The notes under the pieces: generated by a model | Seen by the model: the letters and a program-made list of their open reading frames with translations, nothing else | Told to the model about the DNA's origin: nothing | The model's database searches: none | Shown: positions 1 to 9,468 of the stretch, one piece after another | Numbering within the stretch: the first letter of the stretch is position 1 | How the letters are laid out: every line of letters begins with the position of its first letter | Position numbers and translations under genes: made by a program | Origin: Candidatus Peregrinibacteria bacterium | GTDB taxonomy: Bacteria; Patescibacteriota; Gracilibacteria; Peribacterales; Peribacteraceae | NCBI GenBank assembly: GCA_016196295.1 | Contig: JACPYA010000022.1 | Span: 1 to 33,864, forward strand | DNA: 33,864 bases | Reading direction: 5' to 3'

Positions 1-68
1 ACCTGGTCTCGTCGGCTTAGAACCTTAGCGTATCCCGTTTGGATGGATTCGCCCATGTAAAGAGTGTA

Positions 69-3000
69 TCACTCTTCCACCATGATTTTCACTTCATCCT
101 CCTGCGAGTTGCCGTTTGAGTCTGTGGCTACCGCTCGAATCGTATGCGGGCCCGGAGACGTGACAAGCGGATACCGGAGTTCGAAGGGTTCCTTCGGCTT
201 CGTCGTGAGGAGGATGTCATCCAGGAAGAACTGCACGTGCTTGATGCCTCCCACGTCATCGGCCTCCGCAATGATGGTGATTTCTTCTCCCTTCCGCAGG
301 GTGTAACCCTGCGTTGGCGATATCAGGTCGATACGGGGACCACTCTCATCTTTCCCGAACATGAATGTCACTTCGTCCGTCGCTTGATTGAAGTACTCAT
401 CGACGAGCGTTACCTTCAGCCGATGCGTTCCTTCTTCCTTGATGGAGCGGGGGATACGGATGAAGCCTCGGAAAGGCGCTTCCACCCAACGATCGACGAC
501 TTTGCCGTCTACTTCGAAGATGACTTCCTCGATGCCGGAGCCGACGTCCCACCCGATCTCCGGTTGGAATGACGGGTAGCTCACCGTGTCGCCGGCGTTG
601 GGATACTCGATCGAGACCTCCGGCTTTTCGAGTCGTCCCGGCGTCAGCGCGAGCGTGCATTCCTCCGTGGGGGCGACGGGGAGCGGCAGGACCGAACCGC
701 TGTGGTCGGGTGCGGCGTTCCACTTCACCATCTCTTTCGCCGCCCATTCATTCACGCCCTGCTGCCACAGCGGCCAGCGATCGGCCGCGATGCTGCGCGG
801 CAACCAGAAGCTCGCCGTTTCCTGCGCTTCGATGGGGCACTCGCCGGAAGCGAGGAGCCCCGTCACTTTATCGACGGTCAGCTGCACGCAGGCAGGGTCA
901 CTGTCCTTCGGCGCGCGCTCCGCGAGGAAGATGTCCGCGCGGCGAAGATCCACCGGCGTGCATTCGGTGGGGAGTTCGCCCGAGAGGAGCGACACCTGCG
1001 GATGCACGATGCCTTCCGGCACCGGGAATTCCGTCCGCACATTTTCCATCTTCTTGTGAGCGCTGACCATGAAGTCCTTCCAGATCGGCGCCGCGACCGT
1101 GAGGCCGTCTGCTTTTTCGTAGAGCGAGGTGCTGTCGGCATTGCCCACCCATACGCCCGCGACGAGCATCGGCGTGTAGCCGATGGTCCAGACGTTGTCC
1201 GGCTTCCGGAGCTCGCAGACGCCGTCTTTCTCATTTCGCTCCAGACATTTGTTGCTCGTGCCGGTCTTCGCAGCCGTCTGGAAGCCGGGGACGGAGAGAA
1301 CTTGCTTCCAAAATTCCTGCGGCCTTGCATTCACGTCACTCAAGATGGATGTGAGCTCGTAGGCGATGCGCGGGTCCAGCACTTCTTCCTCTTGCTGCGT
1401 TTCTGTCTTCTCGTCCGTGAAGAGGAGCGCGCCGTTTCTATTCTTGATTTTCTTGATCGCGAGGACCGGCTTCACCTTGCCGCCGCTTGCGAGCGTGCCA
1501 TAGCCCTGCACCATCTCCAGGAGCGGCGTCTCGCCGGCGCCCAGTGCAAGCGGCCAGCCGTAGTCAAATGTTCCGCGTTCTTGGATCAGCTCCTGCTTCC
1601 TGCGGATCGGCGTCGGCGCTCCCATGCGAGCCGTGAGATCCAAAATCGGGTCTTCTCCTCCCGCGAGGAAGAATGCTTTGATGGCGGGGATGTTCCTGGA
1701 GGCACCCAGGGCTTTGCGAATATTCACGATGCCCCAGAATGTTCCGTCGTAATTCTGCGGCTCATCTTCGCCGAACTTCGTCGGCACGTCATGGACGATA
1801 GTCGCGGGCCCGTAGCCCTCTGTGAAGGCCGTCGCGTACACGAAGGGCTTGAAGCTGCTGCCCGGGGCGCGCGGAGCCTGGGCCATATCTACTTTTCCGC
1901 CGTGGTCTTCGTCGCTGTAGTCGGCATTGCCGATGTACGCGCGGATTTCCCGCGTTTTCGGGTCCAGCGCCACGAGCGCGATGTTGTTCGCGCCGAAGCG
2001 GTTCAGCATGTCCTCCTTGTGGAAATTCACGGCCTTCTCCGCCGCTTGCTGAATCTCCCAGTCGAGCGTCGTCTCGATCGTGAGGCCGCCGCGCTCGAGG
2101 ATCCCTTCCTCCGCGGTCTCGCTGTACATGGTCTCCACTTGCTCGCGCACCCAGAGGACGAAGTGCGGCGCGCGGATGTTTTCGCGCGCGGGTTGGAACG
2201 TGACGGTCTCGAGTTCCTGGAGAGCCTTCAGACGATCTTCCTCTTGTATCAACCCTTGGTCCTGCATGTTGCGAAGCACCTGGTCCGATCGTCCTCCGAC
2301 GTAGACCATGGTGCTGCCGGTTCCGACGTGATTGCCAAGGAGCCCGATGGTGACTTGGTCCTCCGGAATGTCGTCTGCGGTTTCAATATCGCCGCTCACG
2401 ATATCCTCCAGGACGGTCGCATCGACGGTCGTGCGGACGTGGTTCCCGTACGGGCTCAAGTAGGTCGGCCGCTGCGGGAGCGCCGCAAGCACCACCGATT
2501 GCGCGAGCGTGAGATCTTTCGCCGGGATGCCAAAGTACTTCTTGCTCGCTTGCTCGACTCCGTACGCGTTCTGTCCAAAAGGAATCCAATTCAAGTAAAG
2601 CTCCAGGATTTGGTCCTTGGTATAGGCCGTCTCCAACTTGCAGCCGAGGATCAGTTCCTTCAACTTGCGATTGAGCAGGTTGCTCTGCTTCAGGTTCAGC
2701 GCGTTGCGCGCGAGCTGGCGGGTGAGCGTCGAGGCGCCTCCGCTCTGGCCGAACCGGAAGAATACGCGGCCGATGGCGCGCCAGTCGATGCACCCGCGAT
2801 CGTAGAATCGTTCATCTTCGATCGCGATGATCGCTTGTTTCATGTGTTCGGGGATCAGTTCTCCGGGGATCAGCGTGCGGTCCTCCTCCGCGAAGAGACG
2901 GTAGAGCTCCACGCCGTTTCGATCCGTAATGACAGAGCTCTGGGATGGAGCGGAGACGAGGTTTTTTGGATCGCTGATGTCCGGGAGGGTGAACCAAATG

Positions 3001-3290
3001 AACGCGAGATAGAGGATACCGGCGCCAAAGACCGCTCCTGCAAGCCTCAAGATCAGTCCTTTCGCGCCTACTCTTTCATAGAGATTGCGGCCCCAGGCAA
3101 CCAGCACCGCCGCTCTCCCCGCAGGGTTACGCGTGTTCAAGCGCAGACGGACGAGGAGGCCTCCGGAAGATTTCTTCGCAAACCACGTTTTGGGATTCCA
3201 CGCGCGTGAAATCTTTTTTGGTTCCTCGCGCGGAAATGCGCGAGCACGCACATCGGAAAGCGTCCGGATACGGAAACCGTGGTGAGTCAC
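69..3290 (-). CDS. Class A penicillin-binding protein (GT51 transglycosylase + transpeptidase, PBP1A/1C-like) with C-terminal Ig-like repeats
   Basis: 1073-aa ORF with TM segment, GT51 motifs (EDERFYDRGCIDW, GGASTLTRQLARN), transpeptidase SSFKP and KTGTSN motifs, and two C-terminal Ig-like repeats (VSIEYPNAGDTV..., PRIDLISPTQGY...). GTG start likely. Confidence 0.92.
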   Translation of the reverse strand: MTHHGFRIRTLSDVRARAFPREEPKKISRAWNPKTWFAKKSSGGLLVRLRLNTRNPAGRAAVLVAWGRNLYERVGAKGLILRLAGAVFGAGILYLAFIWFTLPDISDPKNLVSAPSQSSVITDRNGVELYRLFAEEDRTLIPGELIPEHMKQAIIAIEDERFYDRGCIDWRAIGRVFFRFGQSGGASTLTRQLARNALNLKQSNLLNRKLKELILGCKLETAYTKDQILELYLNWIPFGQNAYGVEQASKKYFGIPAKDLTLAQSVVLAALPQRPTYLSPYGNHVRTTVDATVLEDIVSGDIETADDIPEDQVTIGLLGNHVGTGSTMVYVGGRSDQVLRNMQDQGLIQEEDRLKALQELETVTFQPARENIRAPHFVLWVREQVETMYSETAEEGILERGGLTIETTLDWEIQQAAEKAVNFHKEDMLNRFGANNIALVALDPKTREIRAYIGNADYSDEDHGGKVDMAQAPRAPGSSFKPFVYATAFTEGYGPATIVHDVPTKFGEDEPQNYDGTFWGIVNIRKALGASRNIPAIKAFFLAGGEDPILDLTARMGAPTPIRRKQELIQERGTFDYGWPLALGAGETPLLEMVQGYGTLASGGKVKPVLAIKKIKNRNGALLFTDEKTETQQEEEVLDPRIAYELTSILSDVNARPQEFWKQVLSVPGFQTAAKTGTSNKCLERNEKDGVCELRKPDNVWTIGYTPMLVAGVWVGNADSTSLYEKADGLTVAAPIWKDFMVSAHKKMENVRTEFPVPEGIVHPQVSLLSGELPTECTPVDLRRADIFLAERAPKDSDPACVQLTVDKVTGLLASGECPIEAQETASFWLPRSIAADRWPLWQQGVNEWAAKEMVKWNAAPDHSGSVLPLPVAPTEECTLALTPGRLEKPEVSIEYPNAGDTVSYPSFQPEIGWDVGSGIEEVIFEVDGKVVDRWVEAPFRGFIRIPRSIKEEGTHRLKVTLVDEYFNQATDEVTFMFGKDESGPRIDLISPTQGYTLRKGEEITIIAEADDVGGIKHVQFFLDDILLTTKPKEPFELRYPLVTSPGPHTIRAVATDSNGNSQEDEVKIMVEE

Positions 3291-3448
3291 AGGAGTGAAA
3301 AGTCTAGGTCTCCTCTATAGAGGGAGCAATAGTGAAAGCCTGCGGATTGCGGCCATGGAAAGCGCCAAAATCACGCTCCTTCGATTGTGCTGCATCCAAG
3401 CCGCGTTCAGCCGTTTCCCGAACCATTTTTTCATGCTATAATAATGTG

Positions 3449-3787
3449 ATGACCTTGAAGCGACTGTCACGGCTCCTGTGCACCCTGGGAGGGGTGCTGA
3501 CGCCGGCAACGGCATTCGCTCTGCAAAACCGATCGCTCACGGTCGATCTGGGCGCGAATGTGAAGTTTTCGACAGTCTTTGGGAATGCGGTCTCCGCTCT
3601 CGCGGGGCTGGCCGGCACCTTCTGCGGCGTGCTCTTTCTGATCGGCGCTTTCCTGATGGTGATCTCCCGCGGCAAGGACGATCAGTTGCAAAAAGGCAAG
3701 GATCTTATGATCCAGTCTCTGATCGGTTTGGCCGTGGTCCTGGGGGCGTACGCCATCATCCGCACACTTTTCGCGGTTCTTTATTGA
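3449..3787 (+). CDS. Small two-TM membrane protein, TrbC/VirB2 pilin-like
   Basis: Start refined from ORF 3332: MTLKRLSRLLCTLGG...ALQNRS signal peptide plus two hydrophobic helices; TATAAT 6 nt upstream of the ATG. Family call is by architecture only. Confidence 0.6.
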   Translation: MTLKRLSRLLCTLGGVLTPATAFALQNRSLTVDLGANVKFSTVFGNAVSALAGLAGTFCGVLFLIGAFLMVISRGKDDQLQKGKDLMIQSLIGLAVVLGAYAIIRTLFAVLY

Positions 3788-3834
3788 AGTCGTGGAAAAA
3801 GACGTCATACTTCGTTAGAATCTATGATTCCTCT

Positions 3835-4458
3835 ATGTTGAGCGACCCACCTCTCTCCGACGTCCTCGAACGCCTCGAACGGGCGGAGCAGCTCAAGCTG
3901 AACGGTGCACATCAGGAAGCCCTCGTCATTTTGGAGGAGCTCCTCTTGGAAGACCCCGAGAATGTCTCGGCCTTGGAGGAGATCGCGGACAACGAACTGA
4001 GTCTCGGCCGTTTTGATCGTGCGGAGACCGCGGCGCGCCGAGCGATCTTGCTCGATGCGGAGAGTTACACCGGTCACTACATCCTCGGGTTCCTCCACTC
4101 GCGCGGCGAAGACTGGACATCCGCCAGCACGTCACTGCGCAAGGCAAATGCCCTCAAGCCCAACAACGCGGAGATCCTCCGCTGCCTCGGCTGGGCGCTC
4201 TTCAGCGGCGGACAGCGCGCGCAGGGGATCGTGACGCTGGAACGAGCGCTCAACCTGGATGCAGAGAGCACGCTCGTCCTCTGTGATCTGGGCGTTGCTT
4301 ACTTGCAGGCGCAGAACTTTCCGAAGGCGAAGACGCTCTTCCTCCACGCACTCAACCTCGAGCCCAATAACCAGCGCGCGCAGGAATGTCTGCAGGCGGT
4401 CGAACGACTCGCCAAATTGGCGCAGGATATCAAACCGAGGGAAAAAGCACGTAAATAG
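3835..4458 (+). CDS. TPR-repeat protein
   Basis: Refined start MLSDPPLSDVLERL; consecutive TPR-type helices (ALVILEELLLEDPENVSALEEIADNELSLGRFDRAE..., LRKANALKPNNAEILRCLGWALF...). Confidence 0.8.
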   Translation: MLSDPPLSDVLERLERAEQLKLNGAHQEALVILEELLLEDPENVSALEEIADNELSLGRFDRAETAARRAILLDAESYTGHYILGFLHSRGEDWTSASTSLRKANALKPNNAEILRCLGWALFSGGQRAQGIVTLERALNLDAESTLVLCDLGVAYLQAQNFPKAKTLFLHALNLEPNNQRAQECLQAVERLAKLAQDIKPREKARK

Positions 4459-4528
4459 AATATGAGAGATTAGTGATTAGAATATTAGGTCACTGGCGCT
4501 CGTGCCGGGTTTCTTTATACTGAACTCC

Positions 4529-5485
4529 ATGGACAGTCTCACTCTCCTCCGCCATGATCGGTCGCGACCGACGTGGCTCCGGAGCCTGCGGGCAGGATGG
4601 AGACAGTGGCGGCAGGGGATGACGGCGGTGTCCGTCGCGTCCCTGACGGGGAGCCTGCTGCTCATTCAGTTGATTCTCGTTTTAATTTTGTCGGTGCTGT
4701 GGGTGGAGCAAACACTTCTCGGCAAGAGCGTGATCCGCTTGGAACTCCTTGCGAGCGCTTCCGCGCAAGACGTGCAGGAGCTCTTCAGCGAACTCTCCCA
4801 TCGTCCTTTCATCGCCGATGCGTCGCTCGTGACGGCGGAACAAGCGTTTGAACAGGAGCGCGCACGCAGCAGCGCGCTCACGCAGTTCGTCGAAGCGTAT
4901 GAACTGCAAAATCCCTTTTCCGATCGTATCGACGTCCTTCTTGCGACCCCTTCTTCTCGCGATGCGCTCTACGCATTCCTCCGCTCGGACAGGTGGAAGA
5001 CGGTGCTGAACCCCGCGTTTCTCACGGGTCTCTCGCAGGAAGGGGAACAAGCAGGTCGGTCGCTGCAACTCGCGTGGATCGCGCGCTTCGTGTCCGCGGG
5101 ATTTCTCGTGGTCTCGTGTATGGCTCTCCTCTTCCTGTTGCTCGACATGATGAAGAGGCGCCTCGCGCTGCGACGCAACGAAGTCGTCGTCTCGGAACTC
5201 GCCGGAGGAAGCCCGCATTCAGTGGCCGTTCCCTTCGCCGTGGAACTCACGATCATGCTCCTCCTCGCCCTGGTCCTCAGCATCCTTATGCTTTCCGCGC
5301 TCACCTCTGCCGCCACGTTCCTCCTTGCAGACAGCGCCTCCACCATGGGGCAACTCCTCGGGACGCTGCGGGAGTCCCTGCCGAGTCTCTTGCTGCTTGA
5401 ATTCATGTTCGCACCTCTTATTGGATTGCTGGTTTCTTTGTCGGCACTGAGGTTGCACCGTGCAAACACACGATCCACCTTTTAA
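4529..5485 (+). CDS. ftsX: FtsX-like ABC transporter permease / cell division protein
   Basis: N-terminal TM, extracellular domain and C-terminal multi-TM region typical of FtsX. Start refined to MDSLTLL, preceded by TATACT. Confidence 0.6.
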   Translation: MDSLTLLRHDRSRPTWLRSLRAGWRQWRQGMTAVSVASLTGSLLLIQLILVLILSVLWVEQTLLGKSVIRLELLASASAQDVQELFSELSHRPFIADASLVTAEQAFEQERARSSALTQFVEAYELQNPFSDRIDVLLATPSSRDALYAFLRSDRWKTVLNPAFLTGLSQEGEQAGRSLQLAWIARFVSAGFLVVSCMALLFLLLDMMKRRLALRRNEVVVSELAGGSPHSVAVPFAVELTIMLLLALVLSILMLSALTSAATFLLADSASTMGQLLGTLRESLPSLLLLEFMFAPLIGLLVSLSALRLHRANTRSTF

Positions 5486-5488
5486 GAA

Positions 5489-5580
5489 TTGTTACATAGC
5501 TACATTGTCATATTGTTACAGTAATTTCGTCAGCGTTTGCTGCTGGCTTTGCTAGCAATGTAACAATGTGACCATGTAAC
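5489..5580. repeat. Imperfect palindrome GTTACAT...ATGTAAC between ftsX and recO
   Basis: TTGTTACATAGCTACATTGTCA ... CAATGTGACCATGTAAC. Confidence 0.6.
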
Positions 5581-5588
5581 TTATTCCT

Positions 5589-6218
5589 ATGCATCCGTTC
5601 CTCTTGGAAGCAGTGATCCTCAAGGTGATGGACATCGGAGAGGCCGATCGTTTTTGCATTCTCCTCACGCGCGAGCGCGGGCGGATGGCCGTCCGGGCGA
5701 AAGCCGTGCGAAAGCTCCAGAGCAGGATGGGCGGCACGCTCCTGCCTCTTCGGCATGTGCGGGTGCATGCGAAAGAATGGTCGGGAGGATTCCTCGTGAC
5801 GTCTGCCGTGCCCGTCTCCGAATCGCATGCACGCGATCTAGGCTCTTTCAGTCAGGCAGAGCAGGGGATGGAGCTCCTCCTGGGGCTTCTGGAAGATGGC
5901 GAGCCGCTGCCGGAGGTCTTCGACCTCACCGTGGAGCTCTTGGCCCATCGCGCTGTGGATCGAGTAGTCATGCTTGGATTCATCCTTCGACTGCTGCACT
6001 TGCTTGGGTTTCTGCCAGAAAGCAGTAATGATCATTTATTTTCCGGGCTGTCGGATGCGGAGCGCACATTTGTCGATCACTGCCGTGCGGGGATGACACT
6101 TTCGGCTTTATCCCTCGATCGGCCGGATCTCCTGGAGCGCACGGCGAAGATTCTCCTGGCGGATCAGTTGCGTAGTCCGTTGAAAGTGCCGGGGGTGGCG
6201 GCCGCAATTATTCGATAA
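5589..6218 (+). CDS. recO: DNA repair protein RecO
   Basis: N-terminal OB-fold motif (EAVILKVMDIGEADRFCILLTRERGRMAVRAKAVRK) and helical C-terminus of RecO. Confidence 0.8.
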   Translation: MHPFLLEAVILKVMDIGEADRFCILLTRERGRMAVRAKAVRKLQSRMGGTLLPLRHVRVHAKEWSGGFLVTSAVPVSESHARDLGSFSQAEQGMELLLGLLEDGEPLPEVFDLTVELLAHRAVDRVVMLGFILRLLHLLGFLPESSNDHLFSGLSDAERTFVDHCRAGMTLSALSLDRPDLLERTAKILLADQLRSPLKVPGVAAAIIR

Positions 6219-6294
6219 ATCAGAGCGGGGTTACTACCCCGCGGATTATTTGAATTTTTAAAATAATCCGCAGGCAGGTATGCCTGCTCTGATT
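6218..6294. repeat. Cloverleaf-type nested palindrome
   Basis: Outer stem AATCAGAG/CTCTGATT enclosing CGGGG-CCCCG, CGGATTATTT-AAATAATCCG and CAGGCA-TGCCTG hairpins with no unpaired bases between stems. Confidence 0.8.
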
Positions 6295-6331
6295 ATCGGA
6301 ATGTGAGTACAGCACTGCAGGTCCTCATCAG

Positions 6332-7624
6332 CTACGTTGAAGGCAATTCCACCCTCCGAGTGCGGCGTCGGGGATTGTCGTCCGGGATTTCCTCGAGCGG
6401 CGGCTCCGGGGCGATGCCTGTTTGGAAGAGGAGGCCGCGCGCTTCGTAGGCTGAGAAGATCCGTTCCTCCGTCATCTCACCCTCGGGCGGCTTTACCGTG
6501 CGGAACCAGAGCGCTTTCACGCCGGGGTGTTGATCGCTCGCTTTGCGACGTTCGCCCGGCGGGATCTCCGTCGTGAACTCTTCGCGGTCGGGAGGCGGCT
6601 CCCGGAAATCCCAGAGGTATGGCCCCATGACCTCCGTCTGACGCGCGTCCTTCGTTCCATAGTAGATGAAGTACGCCTTGTTTCCGGTGACATGCGTTTG
6701 AATGAGGAGCGCGCTCGGCCCGTCATTCGCGAACTTCATGTCGGTATGCGGCGGATAGATGGTCGCGTCCGTGCCCTGGGGACCATAGTAGGAGACCGCG
6801 AAGCTGTGATTACGACGGTTCACGATGGGAAACCCGTGCTCCCAGATGCCGCGGTAAGCCGTGGTGCTCACCTGGCAGAGACCGCCGCCGTACTCCGGCA
6901 GCGTGTGCTCGCCCATGATGACGAGCTCTTTCCAGTAGCCCGTGGTTCCATCGACTTTGCCGAGGATTTTGTTGAAGGAAAATGTCTCGCCCTGCGGGAT
7001 CACCGCTCCATTGAACTTGCTCATGCCGACGCCGATGTTGTGGCGGCGAGGCAGCGGCGAGCCGGAAAAATCGGACTCGCCCACCGTCACGACCTCTTTG
7101 ATGCCGAGTGCGGAGAGTTCGCGGTCTTCCACGATGATCGTAGGTTGGATCTCTTCGATCGGGATCTCGATGTCCGTCACGCCCGCTTCGCTCCCCGCGA
7201 TCACAAGATCCACGAGGTCCTCCATGTCCACCGACCGTCCGAGCATCCCGACGCCGTCGAAGATGATCGTGCCGCTTCCGGATCTCTTGATCGTGACGCT
7301 CCCTGCATCCCGGTGGAGCGGCTTGCCTATGACTTTTTGCAATGTTTCAGCGATTGCCCTGCGATTCCATCCTTGCAGTTGCGATCGAACGATCCCGGGT
7401 GGCAGTGGCGGGACCGTGTCGCCATCCACGCGCAGCGCTGCCGCCGGCTTCACGGGGCGACCGTTGTAGCTCCACGTTTCGGCGAGCTCTCTCCATGCGG
7501 GATAGTGGTCCGCGTCGATCGTGAAGATGTGGTGGTCGAGACGGAGAGTCAGGGGTTGGTATGCAGCGTCCGCTTTCGTTGGAAAGAGTCCGAGGAGCCC
7601 GAGAAGTCCGATGATTGGGAACAT
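6332..7624 (-). CDS. VanW family protein (secreted)
   Basis: Conserved VanW core FNKILGKVDGTTGYWKELVIMGEHTLPEYGGGLCQVSTTAYRGIWEHGFPIVNRRNHSFAVSYYGPQGTDATIY. Start refined to MFPIIGLLGLLGLF (signal peptide); upstream ORF extension is repeat-derived. Confidence 0.88.
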   Translation of the reverse strand: MFPIIGLLGLLGLFPTKADAAYQPLTLRLDHHIFTIDADHYPAWRELAETWSYNGRPVKPAAALRVDGDTVPPLPPGIVRSQLQGWNRRAIAETLQKVIGKPLHRDAGSVTIKRSGSGTIIFDGVGMLGRSVDMEDLVDLVIAGSEAGVTDIEIPIEEIQPTIIVEDRELSALGIKEVVTVGESDFSGSPLPRRHNIGVGMSKFNGAVIPQGETFSFNKILGKVDGTTGYWKELVIMGEHTLPEYGGGLCQVSTTAYRGIWEHGFPIVNRRNHSFAVSYYGPQGTDATIYPPHTDMKFANDGPSALLIQTHVTGNKAYFIYYGTKDARQTEVMGPYLWDFREPPPDREEFTTEIPPGERRKASDQHPGVKALWFRTVKPPEGEMTEERIFSAYEARGLLFQTGIAPEPPLEEIPDDNPRRRTRRVELPST

Positions 7625-7655
7625 GCCGCGAATCACGGCAACATCATAGGCAAAA

Positions 7656-7765
7656 ATTCGAAGAACCAAATCCGAAATTCGAAACAAATTCGAAGCACAA
7701 ATGTTTTACTATGCACAAATGTTTTACTATTGTTTCGGATTTCGAAATTCGAATTTCGTGCTTTT
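7656..7765. repeat. AT-rich FRIS-type imperfect palindrome with 18-bp tandem duplication
   Basis: AAATCCGAAATTCGAAACAAATTCGAAGCAC ... ATTGTTTCGGATTTCGAAATTCGAATTTCGTGCTT; GCACAAATGTTTTACTAT twice (7695-7712, 7713-7730). Confidence 0.75.
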
Positions 7766-8341
7766 CCCTGGCGGTTCGTAATGCGGGCTGGGATGCTCAT
7801 CGAGGGCTTTATTCACCAGCCGGTCCGCCCGGTGATTATCTTCCCGCGGAATGTGCTTGAAAACGATGTCCGGGAACTCCATCGCGAGTGCTTGGATCTG
7901 TTTGAAGAGAGGCTCAAGTGTGGCCATCTTCACCCGGTACTCTCCCGACAGCTGCTTTACGATCAGCTCCGAGTCCAGGTGACAGATAAGGCGGTTTGGC
8001 ATGTAGCGCTTCGCGATCTTCAGCCCCTCGATGAGCGCCCTGTACTCCGCGACGTTGTTCGTCTCGATGCCGATGCGCTCGTAGTGCTCTCGGATCACTT
8101 TCCCTTGGATGGGATCCTCCAAGATCGCCGCGATGGCCGCTTGACCGGGGTTGCCGCGCGAGCCTCCGTCCGTGAAGAGATGGAGCGTGCCTCCGATCGA
8201 CTCCGGGAGATCCTCCTCCTCGGCCCCCGTCGCCTGCTTAAGCGCTTGTGCGATCGCTTCCTCGACGAATGCGGAGCGCTCGTTTGGGTCGGGGAAGAAC
8301 TCCTTCAATTTTTTTTCGATCGAAGAGGGGAGACGGATCAT
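7727..8341 (-). CDS. RNase HI-family protein with short N-terminal helical extension
   Basis: LFTDGGSRGNPGQAAIAAIL ... NNVAEYRALIEGLKIA ... LDSELIVKQLSG ... HIPREDNHRADRLVNKALDEH. Start refined to MIRLPSS, with TACACT 6 nt upstream. Last ~12 aa and stop are encoded by a repeat. Confidence 0.88.
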   Translation of the reverse strand: MIRLPSSIEKKLKEFFPDPNERSAFVEEAIAQALKQATGAEEEDLPESIGGTLHLFTDGGSRGNPGQAAIAAILEDPIQGKVIREHYERIGIETNNVAEYRALIEGLKIAKRYMPNRLICHLDSELIVKQLSGEYRVKMATLEPLFKQIQALAMEFPDIVFKHIPREDNHRADRLVNKALDEHPSPHYEPPGKSTKFEFRNPKQ

Positions 8342-8345
8342 GGAT

Positions 8346-9449
8346 TCAGTGTACATCCGCAGGCCGCGGTTCTTCGAGGGCATCGATCAGGCGCTTTCCC
8401 GAGCTTCTTCCATCAAGCCATTTGATGGTCTTATCTGCGATACTTCCGACCTGATGTAAATGCGGAAGGGATAAAACGCTGCAGTGAGCAGGCGTTTCTT
8501 CGGGGTAGACCGTATCGAAGTCGCGATAGAGAACATGGAATATGTGCGAAAGAATGCGGGAATTGTCATGCTGCAGCATCTCCTGAAGTTTCCTTACTTT
8601 ACTTTCTTCCAGTCTCAATTTTTTCTTCAGCATGTCCACCGATGTGCAGGCGTCAAAAAAATAAAATTGTTCGCCTGCGGCCCCCGCAACCATCACGGCA
8701 TCAAATTCTCGCTTGTTCGACCGTCGCGACTCCGTATTGCGGTCATACAATTCGCAATTATGCGGACTGGAGAAATGTAAGCCGTAGTCGGTATTCACTG
8801 CGATCTTGCTTCCGGGTTGCTCTGTCAGCAACATCAATTCTTTTCCTTGGTCGGCTTGATTCGCATAGTGCAAAAAATGTCTCAAATACATTTGCAACAG
8901 CAGTTCCGCAGCCTGGCCCATGACGATTGATCGAAATTCTTCAGAAGACAGAGGGTGTCTCTTGAGAGCAGATTCTTTTGTCACGTGCATCCGAATGGCT
9001 TTTCGGTATTCCGTATCGTCATAATCCTCTTCTCTTAGCATGCCCGTGATGTCTTCCATCGATCTTCTTCCTTCGCAATAACGAGAGAAATACTGCCCAA
9101 ATAACTCCGGTACTTCGAGAGTATGCGGATTCATGGAAAGCTCGACTCCATATCTTTGTTCGGATCGAATAGCAGCCACGTGCATGTTGGGCATTTGTTG
9201 CAAATATTCGATGAGTGTCGTCTGCAAGTTTGTTTCAGGATGTTCTTCGTGAAAACGCACCACCTCTTCTTGATCTTCTTCTCTCCCTATCAATAACGTC
9301 ATGGGCCTCAATTTTTCACTGACTTGTTGCACCGCTTGTTGCAATGCAAAGCTTTCTCGCCATGTGTCCAATTTCCCCTTCGTACCGTCCAAAGCGGATC
9401 TTTGGCGAGGTTGAAGGGGGATACTGAGCGGGGCTCGGCGTGGATCCAT
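8346..9449 (-). CDS. Hypothetical protein
   Basis: Long ORF without recognised motif; start refined to MDPRRAPLSIPL to avoid overlapping the neighbouring gene. Confidence 0.6.
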   Translation of the reverse strand: MDPRRAPLSIPLQPRQRSALDGTKGKLDTWRESFALQQAVQQVSEKLRPMTLLIGREEDQEEVVRFHEEHPETNLQTTLIEYLQQMPNMHVAAIRSEQRYGVELSMNPHTLEVPELFGQYFSRYCEGRRSMEDITGMLREEDYDDTEYRKAIRMHVTKESALKRHPLSSEEFRSIVMGQAAELLLQMYLRHFLHYANQADQGKELMLLTEQPGSKIAVNTDYGLHFSSPHNCELYDRNTESRRSNKREFDAVMVAGAAGEQFYFFDACTSVDMLKKKLRLEESKVRKLQEMLQHDNSRILSHIFHVLYRDFDTVYPEETPAHCSVLSLPHLHQVGSIADKTIKWLDGRSSGKRLIDALEEPRPADVH

Positions 9450-9468
9450 AATTAAAAACGTACCATAT

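Noticed and set aside
702-3209. 835-aa plus-strand ORF opposite the PBP gene
   Set aside because: Antisense shadow ORF of a GC-rich gene; Arg/His-rich, low-complexity translation; the minus-strand frame has clear PBP motifs.
3310-3327. CTCCTCTATAGAGGGAG palindrome as an operator
   Set aside because: Short and imperfect; no other support.
7695-7730. CRISPR array
   Set aside because: Only two directly adjacent 18-bp copies with no spacer.
6527-8425. 632-aa plus-strand ORF opposite VanW and RNase HI
   Set aside because: Spans two genuine minus-strand genes and the intervening repeat; no protein-like motifs.
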